Origin: Liolophura sinensis
Taxonomy: Eukaryota > Mollusca > Polyplacophora > Chitonida > Chitonidae
Length of the DNA stretch: 64,000 nucleotides
Assembly: GCF_032854445.1 (NCBI RefSeq)
Contig: NC_088300.1
Location: 81,458,101 to 81,522,100 of the forward strand
Direction of reading: 5' to 3'
Each line of letters starts with the position of its first letter. The first letter of the stretch is position 1. The translations under genes and the position numbers were made by a program. Below are positions 1-11,000 of this stretch, piece by piece. The notes beneath the pieces were generated by a model that ran no database searches, was not told the DNA's origin, and saw nothing but the letters and a program-made list of their open reading frames with translations.

Positions 1-540
1 ATAACATAGTTACATAGAACAGCAGGATAACACACCACATAACATGGTTACATAGAACAGCAGGATAACACACCACATAACATGGTTATAGAGAACACCA
101 GAGTAACACACCACATAACATGGTTACATAGAACAGCAGGATAACACACCACATAACATGGTTACATAGAACAGCAGGATAACACACCACATAATATAGT
201 TACATAGAACAGCAGGATAACACACCACATAACATGGCTACATAGAACAGCAAGATAGCACACCACATAACATGCTTACATAGAACAGCAGGAATAACAC
301 ACCACATAACATGGTTATAGAGAACACCAGGATAACACACCACATAACATGGTTACATAGAACAGCAGGATAACACACCACATAACATGGTTACATAGAA
401 CAGCAGGATAACACACCACATAACATAGTTACATAGTTCAGTAGGATAACATACCACATCACATGGTTACATTGAACAGCAGGACAACACACCACATAAC
501 ATGGTTACACAGAACAGCAGGACAACACACCACATGGCAT
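1..540. repeat. Minisatellite, 38-bp unit, about 14 copies
   Basis: The window opens inside a tandem array of a 38-bp unit containing AACATGGTTACATAGAACAG and a CACACCACAT segment. Copies differ by point changes and a few 1-bp indels. The array runs off the left edge. No coding role is seen. Confidence 0.95.
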
Positions 541-599
541 GGTTATATAGTACATATTGTGCAACATCAATCCAACAATAGTTGTACAAAAGCATCATA

Positions 600-1060
600 A
601 AGCAAAATTCTGCCATGGTGTGGTAAATATTTTTGATCTTTTGTTCCGATTCTGAAGTTGTTTCTCACAGGACAACCTGTCCTCAATTATGTTATTTCGA
701 GTAGTTCAGATTGAATACTTCCTTAGATTTGTTGTTTTCTGTTTGTCATAGATAACTTTGATACCGTGAAAGACATTTGTTTCTAAATTGTTAAGTCATT
801 TTCTGTAATAATTGGCGGTTAATAAGGTCAGATGCCTTGCTAAGATCAATATATAACACACTTGTCAGCTGGCCTCCGACCATCTGTGAAAGCCAGTTAT
901 CAGTAATGTTTATCGATGCAGTTTGGCACGATTGATGGGATCTGAAAGCTGACTGTAGTTCAGGCTTTTCCTTATCTCTATGTTATTTGGTTTCTGTGTA
1001 CTTTTACCAGCAGTTACAAAATTTTCATTCAGTATACTTGAAATTGTTTTAGTGGTATTT
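600..1060 (-). mobile_element. Decayed non-LTR retrotransposon (LINE) reverse-transcriptase fragment
   Basis: Read on the minus strand, 817-960 gives a clear reverse-transcriptase signature: an FRSHQSCQTA segment, then about 25 residues later YIDLSKASDL, matching the conserved 'GFR..hSc.ta ... D.SKAFD' region of LINE reverse transcriptases. Towards lower coordinates (about 600-810) residual similarity continues but is broken by several stops, and the catalytic FADD box is not recovered. It is a dead fragment; the clade (Jockey, CR1 or similar) is not resolved. Confidence 0.75.
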
Positions 1061-2435
1061 GTTGATAGATTAATTTTGGATCCGGCAATTACCGGGTACT
1101 AAATCGGATCGAGTATGAGGGATTGTGCCTTGATAAGGGTACCAACAGAAAAGTACTACGGAATGGAACCTGAAAACCTGGACGAGTTGATAATCCATGA
1201 CAAACAAGTGGGTTATATCCTTCCACACAGGCTCACGTGTAACGGGAGAGTATGGCGTAAAACAACAATCTAATGAATAAATATATAAATAAACAAATAT
1301 GTAACATGAGGCCCCAGCAAAGGCACATTTTTTTGTCTTCCGTATTGGCTTTCATCGCTCTGTTAAGAGCGGCGACAATTCGCGTACCGGTATTTGTGTT
1401 AGCACATCAGTCTAATATAGATCCCTATGTAAAAGTCAAGTATCGATGCTTTTGTTTCTGTGATCCCTATGCGGCCTACTTCACACTTAACTAGGTATTC
1501 TCTGCAAACAGTGCATGATGCTATCACAACTCGTGAGATGCTTTATATTCAACAAATAATCCACAATTGTGCGAACCACAACATCACAATGTGGACTGAT
1601 GGTCAGTCCCCAGCACAAAGGTATGTGGACGGAAGTGAACTCTCGCCCATATCATCGCCCCATTCTTTTCTGCCAGGGCATGGCTTGGTTAAGGTGCTGG
1701 TCTTCCACTCCCCACGGCATATGCGGTGCGGTGTGAAACTCGGCACATGACAAAAAATCTATATAATAATTCCAACGCTTTCATTGTTCGCAGGGCCCCA
1801 AGCTCGCCCACTATGCTCGTGTGATCGTTGCACAGTTTACATTCGCTGAAACCTACTTTTCTATATTTACATTGTTCACCAGTAACTTGCATGAAAGTTA
1901 GTGTTATAGTTCGGGTAATCTGGTTTCCTCAACCCATAAAACTGACCGCTAATGTAAAAGTGAAAACTCTTAGTGTATAAATAGTTGTTATACCGGAATT
2001 TGGGCAAAAAAAGTCCATATTCTCCATCAAATCAAATTTTCTGTACCGGTACGGTAGGTATCGAGAGAAGTTGTACTAAATAACTGCCTTTCGGTAATAG
2101 ATATATAGACAGATTTTAGGGATATGACATCGCTCTTTAAGACAAAGCATAAACAGCGATATTTGTGTTGTCAAGCCTAATCCTTCTCTATACTTCGGTC
2201 GGCAGACATTCAAGACACGATCGAAAATCATCGAATTCGACGAACTGTTTTAGCCTCTCGGCGTCTGTTATACCCTTTTGGTTTTAGCCTCTCGGTGTCT
2301 TTTTTCGTTGGGGTGATGTTGAATGTGACAGTCTCGACTTGATGAGGGGTCAAGCAATGAGAGGTAACAGCGTCACGAATACAACGTAGACATGACTGTA
2401 AAAAAACCGTGTACATTTCAAACGGCTAAACATTT
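1061..2435. other. Intergenic sequence, nothing recognised
   Basis: Only short open frames occur, on both strands, with no recognisable protein similarity or exon structure. A small direct duplication of a GTTTTAGCCTCTCGG motif lies at about 2250-2300. Confidence 0.5.
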
Positions 2436-2720
2436 ATTTATTTATTAATTATTAAGTATTTATTTATTAATTATTAAGTTTTTATTTATTACTTATTTAG
2501 TATTTATTACGTATTTATTGATAACTTATTTATTAATTATTAAGTATTTATTTATTACTTATTAAGTATTTAGTACTTAATTAGTATTTATTAAGTATTT
2601 ATTTAGTACTTATTAAGTATTTATTTAGCACTTATTTAATACTTATTTAGTACTTACTTCGTACTTATTTACTTATTTAGTACTTATTTATTTAGCACTT
2701 ACTTAGTACTTACTACTTAC
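2436..2720. repeat. AT-rich degenerate satellite of TATTTATTA / ACTTATTAAGT words
   Basis: A nearly pure A/T tract is built from permuted short words such as TATTTATTAATTATTAAGT and TAGTACTTATT. It has low complexity and no fixed period longer than about 10 to 20 bp. Confidence 0.85.
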
Positions 2721-3040
2721 TTATTCATTTTCTTACTCATTTCCTCCTTTCTTACTCCCTTACTCCTTTCTTACTCCCTTACTCCTTCCTGCCTTACTCC
2801 TCCCTCCCTCCCTTACTCCTTCCTCCCTTACTCCTTTCCTCCCTCCTTTCTTGCTCCCTCCCTCCTTTCCTCCTTCTCCCCCCTTACTCCTTTCCTCCTC
2901 CTCCCCTTACTCCTTTCCTCCTCCTCCTTTCCTCCTCCACCCCTTACTCATTTCCTCTTCCTCCCCCTTACTCCTTTCCTCCTCCTGCTCCCTTACTCCT
3001 TTCCTCCATCTCCCCCTCCCTTATTCCCCTCCTCATCCAT
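2721..3040. repeat. Strand-asymmetric pyrimidine tract (CTCCTT/CCTTACTCC)
   Basis: About 300 bp of almost uninterrupted C/T on the plus strand, built of TTACTCC and CCTCCTTTCC words. The open frame across it (Pro/Ser/Leu only) is a composition artefact. Long polypurine-polypyrimidine tracts can form triplex DNA; that is general knowledge, not shown here. Confidence 0.85.
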
Positions 3041-3080
3041 ATATTCACTGGATGAAATCTGTCCCCAACACATTCGTACC

Positions 3081-3305
3081 TCAACAACAATGATGCAGTC
3101 GCTGTGAGTTCAAGTCCAGCTCAGACTGGCTTCCTTTCCGGCCGTACGTGGGAAGGTCTGCGAGCAACCTGCGGATAGACGTGGATTTTCACCGGGCTCT
3201 GCCCGGTTTCCTCCCACCATAATGCTGGTCGCTGTCGTATAAGTGAAATATTCTTGAGTACGGCGCAAAACTCCAATCAAATAAATAAAATAAATCAACA
3301 ACAAT
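3081..3305 (+). mobile_element. tRNA-derived SINE (family A) with 11-bp target-site duplication
   Basis: The element body at 3092-3294 runs from a B-box-like GAGTTCAAGTCC through the conserved core (CATAATGCTGG, then GTATAAGTGAAATATTCTTG, then ACGGCG) to an AAATAAATAAAATAAA tail. It is flanked by perfect direct repeats TCAACAACAAT at 3081-3091 and 3295-3305, so the insertion is well bounded. The tRNA head is 5'-truncated relative to the copy at 60687. A fairly recent insertion is inferred. Confidence 0.9.
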
Positions 3306-3615
3306 AAAATTGGCTGGGCTACATATGTTTATATATAACATTTGCCTTGAAACGGCCAACATTAGGTACAGGGTGAGAAGCGTAGCCAGTAATGGAACTA
3401 GTATAAGGCTGTACAGCCTGTCTTACGAACTGTTTATGAAACAGTCCCGTTGACAGGCTGGACGCATCTGCATGCGCCTAGATATCGACAATCACATTCA
3501 GTGGGACGTTGTTCACACGCACATTACACATCACTTTGGGGGCAGGTAATTGCCTGGTCTTGGTGCACAGAACTTGATTGTCCTCCTCTGGGCTTGTTAC
3601 TCCATGAACTTTGGT
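3306..3615. other. Intergenic, nothing recognised
   Basis: No repeat, exon or element could be identified. Confidence 0.4.
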
Positions 3616-4170
3616 CTGTGACTTACTGCAAACTACAGCCTTGTGGCTTTTAAGTCTGCAGGATTTGTATTTAGGGTTTTTCGCGAGGCATTTACGGGCA
3701 TTGGCCAGGTGTCGATTTGATCCACAGCAGTACCAACGTGTAGGTGAATTTTTTTTGTAGATTTCTGCTGTGGGTTAGCTCTGTAATTTACCTGAGGTTT
3801 GTTCTGAAGCTGGGATTTAGGACGGTTGTGACTTACCCCAGGGCAGGCAGAATCCACACCCAGTGAGAGTATGCCGCTTTCAGAGCTGGTCCCAACTGAA
3901 CGGGCCATTTGAATTGCATTGTTCAGTGTTAAATCAGTTTCGATCAGTAATATCTCTCTGATTCTGGGACTGCAAAGGTTTCCGATCAACTGATCGCGTA
4001 TCATCTCGTCTTGTAATGTCCCAAAATCACATAACAAGTGGACGCTAACTCACACTGTTTTGGCAATGTAGGAATTTACCGTCTCGTGTGCGTACTATGC
4101 TCGCTGGCGAAGACGATGACGTTTGTGTAACAACGTTGATTACAGGATAAAATTGTTTCTTTACCAAATT
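3616..4170 (-). pseudogene. Frameshifted gag relic of an LTR retrotransposon (Ty3/gypsy-like)
   Basis: On the minus strand an open frame at 4037-3633 contains a gag-type block (DEMIRDQLIGN, then IREILL, then DLTLNNAI) typical of retrotransposon capsid proteins. The expected C-terminal zinc-knuckle region is present but in another frame (about 3745-3620, with CCGSNRHLAN), so there is a frameshift near 3745, and the first knuckle Cys position reads Trp. A further in-frame remnant extends up to about 4170 with a stop. No protease, reverse transcriptase, integrase or LTR was seen next to it. It is a non-functional fragment. Confidence 0.7.
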
Positions 4171-4884
4171 TGTCTCCAACTGAAGGGAAAAATTGAAAGG
4201 GTGGGTGAATTATCAAATCGGCCATCGTAAATAATGGAAAAATCAGAACGTTTGTCGCAGAATTAGTAACTTATCTATATGTTCGTGAACTGTAGTAAAT
4301 TTTTCTGTGATCCACGTCTCCAAATATGGCGGTTTGGTGGCTGTTGACAGTCTATCTGCTATCACTCATGAATCCGCTCTAGAACTTTGAAGCAGTCGGT
4401 ACCGGTACTCAGAAGTGTTCTATAGATGTCAGCTAGGCCTTTGTGATACGCCTGTGTGGTAGGTCTACAGTAAATTATTTAGCAATGAAACAAGTCTTGA
4501 GCACTGTTGCCCACAGGTCAGTCTTCTGGTGTAGGTCGTATGCCTAAAGCTTTTGCCTTCGACGGCTTAAAATGTACAGTATGAAGGTTACACGTCGCAT
4601 ATCAGCTTCAGTCAGCAGATGTAGTCCCAAGAGTATCCCTGAACCAATCCAAAATTATAGTACAGGTAGGTAGCAAAGGATTTTTTAAAAATGAATAAAA
4701 TGCTCATAGGCCTATACTTAAAAAGAAGCAAATGAAATAGAACGATTAAAAAAAGAGCAAATAAAGCTAAACTGCAGTTCACTAAGAATGTTCATTGCTC
4801 TCGATTAAAAGAAAGTTATGTATGGGTGGAGGGGGGGGGGGGGATTAATTAGAATTTGTTGTGCAAACGTCAAACTGGGGCTTG
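4171..4884. other. Intergenic upstream of the RING-PARP gene
   Basis: No gene or named repeat is recognised. A homopolymer run of G lies at about 4831-4843. The region may hold distal promoter sequence. Confidence 0.4.
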
Positions 4885-5012
4885 TCTGTAAGCATGCGCG
4901 TGGATGTGGGATTGGCCTACCCCGTGACGTCACGGATGGACATCTAGCACTAATGCGGAAGTGCAGGCAATGACAGGCAAAATGTTTTTGTTCAGTGCAT
5001 AACTCTGAGACT
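4885..5012 (+). promoter_or_regulatory. Promoter and 5' UTR region with perfect CRE palindrome and NRF1-like site
   Basis: A 12-bp perfect palindrome CGTGACGTCACG occupies 4923-4934 and contains the full cAMP-response element TGACGTCA (4925-4932), 80 bp upstream of the first start codon. GCATGCGC at 4892-4899 resembles an NRF1 half-site. No TATA box is evident. CREB/ATF or XBP1-type factors bind such palindromes (established knowledge); their use here is inferred. Confidence 0.6.
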
Positions 5013-5043
5013 ATGGCCAGCCCAATCGTCCTCTCTTCTGATG
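5013..5043 (+). CDS. RING-PARP exon 1 (31 nt coding)
   Basis: The ATG at 5013 has A at -3 and G at +4. It encodes MASPIVLSSD plus one base of a Glu codon and is followed by the donor GTAAGG. The phase joins perfectly to the exon at 7791 and completes an acidic/hydrophobic motif across the junction, which is the main reason for choosing this start. Confidence 0.75.
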
Positions 5044-8000
5044 GTAAGGGGGTCATTTCTGTCCGTCAACTGCTATCTAGGTACTTGTGATGTGTATTAA
5101 GTTGATTTGTTTTCAGTCAAGCTCGAGATTACTTTTTCTGTGTGGCCATAACAACAACAACAATACAGCTTTCACCACACTTTCGATTTCCACGCAGCAT
5201 GCATTCCTACATGACAAACACACTTGACTTCCCGTATATATGTGGTTTGACATTACATTAGAAGATGAATTATGTAGAGTTTTACCCACAAGGCAACATG
5301 TCAAACACTTATGCTCAAATAACAAGAGCTTTACAGGTCTCACACTGCTGACCGTCTTATGCTGAACGTGGACAAACACACCCCGACAACAGTTCTTTTC
5401 CAAAAGTTAAAATGGCTCACTATTTATCAGCTTGTAGGCTACTGCAAAGGTTAACAGTGTATACAAATCTCTTAATGAATATTTCACAGGATATATGTCA
5501 ACTCTGTTTTCAGTTGAATTTAAATCCTGCTATGAATTTAAGATCTACAACTGCATTTAAACTAAAAACACCTTTCCAAGAACTGAAATTGATAAAAAAT
5601 CTTATCATAGTCAAGACCAGTTTTATGGAATGCTTTGAGTAAAGAAATTCAATGTTCTTCCTTGGTTCAATGTTTTAAGAACCGATATCTTCAAGGGATT
5701 ATATACTGAAAAATGATACTTCATTTTGAGAATGCCATCATAGCACTCATGGGCTCATGTGCAGATGAGAAGGGGGTGGGAAAGGGCCATCACCCACTCA
5801 CTCGTTCTGTGCTTTGAACATGTGTATCATGAAGTTCCAAATTCTGGATAGGATAGGAAGGGGTCGGTAATGGGCCGTCTCCTACTGTCTCTTCCATTGG
5901 CTGGGATAGTTATGGTGGCAAAATTCACACTTGCTTTTATTATTAAATATAATTTAAGTTTGCTAAATTATAGCTAAAAATTGAGTTCGGGTTTAATAGT
6001 TAACTGCAGTGTTTTCAAATTTCACAAAAATTAGAGCCAGTAGTTTTCTCCTGGTATTGTATAGGATTGCATGAGTTTTCTTTCTGAAAATCTTTCTTTA
6101 AGTATTTTTAATACGAATTATCACTCTTATTGAGCAATGCAATTGCGAGAGTTACTGAGAGGAACAGTCCCAAATGTGTCGGATTGACGGTAAGGAACAT
6201 TTACCACTCTTTACATGCACATTAAATGTTCCCTAGCATAAATTGATGTCAGCTGCCTGTTCCTACAAATTAAACATATCTGTTCTTAGATTATCCTAAC
6301 TAAAAATAGCCTATGGCAATAACTCAGATTGACAAAAAAGGACAATTTCAGGGTTTAACTGTACTGCGGCCACACTCTCGATAACCCATGAACTGTTATG
6401 GTATAGGCTTGGACAATGTGATTATTTTTCATAAGCGGACGTGACTGCCATGGACCATGTTTTGGTTTTCCGAGTCTCACAACAGGCTAGTTAATTACAG
6501 AGACCACATGAGTGACATCGATTTATATAAGGGAAGATTTTATGCACCTGTGAACAGCCGTAAATGTTCCTTACCATCAGTCCAACACTTTTGGGCTCTT
6601 TAAGTAACTCTCACAACTGCTTTGCTCGATAAGAGATATGCAACTAGCAAATGTAACATTCCATGGAAAACACATGTGCACTGCTTTCCTGTCTTTTGTT
6701 TTTAGGATACTGTAATAACATTGTGGTGTGTGGCACTCATGTTTAAGGAATGGACTAAGGCCATTTTGATGTCTCAATGTTGCAAAACCAATTTGGAGCA
6801 AGTCATGGCATTTTGAGCAATTTAAGCCGGATAGATTGTAAAGATTTGTGCAGGTTATTTCTGGCCATACATATGAAAGCTACAAATTGCATACATGATT
6901 ATGGTACGAAACAATGGAAAAGTCTTACACAACCATGACTTTTAAGCCTTAGATATTCACTAGTTTACCACCCATCAGACAAAATACTTCACTTTTCATT
7001 GGACAACAAGGGTCATGTGGGGTATGGATATATTACTGAATCCTGCAGACGACGTCAAATGTCTGCTGAGTAGGTTATCTCCCTTCGTTGGGTTGTGAAT
7101 ACCATGGTCACACCTCTGAAGCGATCACCGTACATCGGTCTTCTGCACTGAATTGATGGGTCTTTGTGGGATAAATTTGTTACAAAATCCTTGCTCAATA
7201 TGAGGATTATTTCCACCATATATTTGCATATCCTATCACTGAAAAACCATGTAAATAATAAAGTCCTGTGCCATCTCAGTAACACTATATTTTCGTCCTT
7301 CTAATTTCATGGAACAGTCAAACTTTTATCGAGGGCCACTTGTCACATATAGACAGTTTGTCAGTAACTTGCAAATGGTAGGTGATTTAGCCCAGGCACT
7401 ATAGTTTCCTCCATCTATATATCTGACCATCATCATTAGATTTTTTAACATGATGTTAAACAAAAATAAGAAAAATGAAATAGTTTGACATTGTGAAAGT
7501 GACGTCTTTGTACCTGTAGCCAGATGTTTAAAAGTGTATGAAAAGTTAAGCCAGCGTTAAATATTAACATCGGTTTTGGCATAATACAAAACTAATGGCA
7601 CTTTAATCATGACTAAAGTTAGTGCCCGGCTTTAGTTCTGATACACTTTTGAACAACTGGGCTTAAAATGTCAAAAATCAACACATGAACAAAGTCAACA
7701 CCAGAATGTCAAAAATCAACAAACATGAAATAATATCAATTCTAGACACTTTGTTGTGAGAATTATATTATGAACCATTCCCAATTTCAGAGTCTGAAGA
7801 TGAGGTGGTTGTGGTTTGTGAAACAAAAGCAGCCCCAAAAGATTTAGATGAAGATGGAGATGTTGTTTTCTTGTCTATAGAGAAGTCTGATGGAGGTACA
7901 ACAAACACAGGTCATGCAAAGACAAATCATTCTGATGTTGCTTCTCTGGCCACTGACAACTCGCATGCAACTCCCCTCACATCAGATAGTTCAGATGTGA

Positions 8001-11000
8001 CTCCGCTGACTTCAGACAGCTCAGATGTAACTCCGCTGACTTCATACAGCTCAGATGTGACGCCTTTGAACACAGATATTTTGTGCACAACTCCAGTAGA
8101 CACAAATAGTTTAAATGTGGTAACTCCAGTGGTTGCCATTACTAGTGTACAGCATGTATCTAGTAAACAGGTTAAAGTTGAAGTGCTGGGGGACAGCTGT
8201 GCATCTAGGGGGCAAAGGGCGTCATCATGGGCCGTTGTTGGTAGTCAGACAGTGAGCAATGTGTCCACTGTTCTCAGCCAAAGAGCCCAACCTTTACTGA
8301 ACGGGAGTGAGGATTCTGCTGATCACATCAAAGTAACAAGCTACAAAGGTGGGGCGCACACAGTTCACCCTCAGTCTGCCAGCCCCCCTCTGTCCTGTCC
8401 CTCCCAATCCTGCCCACAGTTCTACTTAGCAGATTCTGCCAGCGTAACAACATGCTCTCCCACTCCCTCAAGGGCTTCCTCCTCCGTTGTCTCTCCTGTG
8501 ACTTTGCCAGCGACTGCAGCTGACAGTGCTTTAGACAAGACTAATCAGATGTTCACCAACTGGCTTCTGCAGGGAGCTGACTCTGGCGGGGTGTTGCCTG
8601 TGGCAGAAAGTAGCACATGTCCTGCCAAAACGTCTGTCAAGTCTTCACTCAGCCGCTCCTTCAGTTCTACCTATCCTTCTGCTGACTCGGCCAGCCACTC
8701 CTCACTGCTGTCACCTCATGTATCTGTCGAGCTATCTGGCTGTACAAGTCCTCAGACCACAAGGTTAATCTCTGATCAGAGGAATGTTCCACTGCGTAAA
8801 CGCCTGCGCAGTGATGGCGAGTTGGGGAAACCCTGGTGCAAGCTGCACGCACCTGGGGGCACAGGGCACGCGGGCTGGAGCACACGCTGCAGCGTGTGTG
8901 GGGAAGAGGAGCGTAAAGTCTCATGCTGCATGCAGGGACATCAGACCTGCTGTATCTGTCTGGAGGAACGTGCAAAATACCTGCTCAGCGACAAGAAGGG
9001 AGTAAGTTATAACAAGATAATCTACATGTATGCAATAAAAGCACCACTTCTCTTAGCACAGCTAGGCCACAAACAGCATAGTTTGGATGGAGGGGGAACA
9101 AAAATTGTCTCAGATTCACACTCAAGTATTCAGAACTTGGTTGTGTGTAAATTAATAGGTGATGTTGTTTGTCTCAATGACTGCGTATTACTAAGTTATG
9201 CTTCTTTGGAAAATATTCAGCATTATTTGACTAGCATATCAGTCAGCTTAATTTCCATAACTTTGAACTGCTGTATTTTGCTGAGATGGTCATCTGAAGG
9301 TGCTTGTAACATTCGGGGCTCGGGAGGGCTGCTTTGTTACTCCTATTGTCATCTGAAGGTGCTTGTAACTTTTGGACCTTGGGAGGGCTGCAGTGTTATT
9401 CCCATTGTCATCTGAAGGTGCTTGTAACATTCAGGGTTCAGGAGGTCTGCAGTGTTACTCCTATTTTATCTAATTTGGGTTTCGTTTTCAATTCACTGAC
9501 ACTGCTTTGATAAAAAGTTTACAAAGGCTTTTTAAATGCTCTACCTTTCATATATAGCAGTTTTTGAGGCTAACCTTGCTTCTGTTCTTGGTTATACACT
9601 GTTGCGTATGTACATGTATTACTATGTATTTTGGCAAGTGGAGGTAACAGTTATTAAAGCATTACACAAGCTTGTAACCCACATATACAGACAAATAGGA
9701 ATATTTTGATCCATGATCAGTAAGTGGTGAGATGTATGCAAAGCTGACCACTACTGCACTACTGCAGCATTCATGTAAATGCCACATCATGTTTATGTGG
9801 CTATATTCAGTTGACAGTGCATTTTATCTGTCACATCAAGTTTGTAAAGGTGGTGTCTACAGAAAGCCATTGTATTTAGAACAGTCTGTTTTTGGGACCC
9901 TTGGATGTCCTCGTGGATAAGTGGTATGATTAGATGACACAGGAAAATGGCTCCTTGGTACCAGTGGAGATAAAATTAATAAACAACATCAACAACACAA
10001 GGTTTCATATTAGATAGACATGTTTTGCTGTCCGATAGAAATACTTTTCTGGTAATAAACCTACATTGTCCATGAGTGGTAGCGTTTGATCACACTTAGT
10101 TTTGTGTAATTGTGTAACTTGTCCTGTGTTCAGTGTTGCAGTATTTCCAGGTGTGCCCAACAGGTGATGGTTAAAGGATGAACTATTCGTACATTATTTT
10201 CTTCTTGGATAAGGCTGTCTGGAAAATAATTGAGTACATGTATGATTTCTCTACCACATGTCTGAGGGAGTTGCTATCAGTAATTTGTTACACTCACAGC
10301 ATTTATTGTAACTTTGTTGGGGAATGAGAATATTTGGATTGTGTTTGTCAATGGTCATGATATGATATGTATTACTGTGAAGAGTTCATTTGTTAAAATG
10401 TGAGAAAGAAAGTGAAAATAGCCTCAGTTCTGCAAATGGAGTCTTTTCATTAACAACTAAATACATGTTACCTATTTTCCAGACAACACTGAAATGCCTG
10501 TCAGTTGGCTGTGAAAGTTTCTATCCCATGAGTGAGTAAGAGTTGTATTATCTGTGTTTTGTTTAACCCACAAGACGAATAATGTAATATTTATTACATG
10601 ACATGCAGCCATACAGAATTGTATGTAATTTCCATGTGGTACTAGATGATATGACAGAAAAGACTACAATTACAACAATGTCAGGGGAAAATATCCAAGA
10701 GATAAATTAAAAAATGGCTCTGTGAAAGCTTCTGACAACGTTTCATAAGTGGATATTTCAAGTCAAAAAATAAGATTGACTATAACAAGCTGATTATTTA
10801 TTGAAAGTGTGTGTTTGTGGCAACAGGTGAGCAATAGGTAGTGTTTGTGTGGCTATAGGTGAGCATTAGGCTGTGTGTGTGGTTACAGGTGAGCAACATG
10901 TTGGTTTGTGTGTGGTGACTGGTGAGCAATTGGCTGTGTTTGTGTAGTGACAGGTGAGCAGTAGGCTGTGAGTTGACAGGTGAATAATAGCCTGTGTTTG

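Larger units (their letters stand above)
5044..7790 (+). other. RING-PARP intron 1
   Basis: A 2.75-kb intron. It contains a foldback at about 6118-6642 and a MITE-like element at 7520-7660, listed separately. The remainder shows no exon, gene or named repeat; short minus-strand frames at 5113-5403, 6577-6801 and 7055-7285 have no recognisable similarity. Confidence 0.6.

Noticed and set aside
1..540. Possible relationship between the 38-bp unit at the left edge and the 38-bp unit of RING-PARP intron 4
   Set aside because: Only a short GTTATAGAG-type word is shared; not enough for homology.
4831..4843. G homopolymer as a G-quadruplex promoter element
   Set aside because: A single G run; more likely a homopolymer with uncertain length than a regulated quadruplex.
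5113..5403. 96-residue minus-strand open frame in RING-PARP intron 1
   Set aside because: No recognisable family, no splice or promoter context; taken as chance.
7805..9415. The 536-residue open frame taken as a complete single-exon gene
   Set aside because: Its first codon is GTG inside an exon, and sequence after 9001 is intronic behind a perfect GTAAGT donor; the frame is one exon of the larger gene.
10532..10540. Alternative exon 3 donor at 10536 (GTAAGA)
   Set aside because: Joining it to exon 4 at 12435 brings a TGA into frame, whereas the donor at 10532 gives a continuous frame and the RING1-like SEL..tLP segment.
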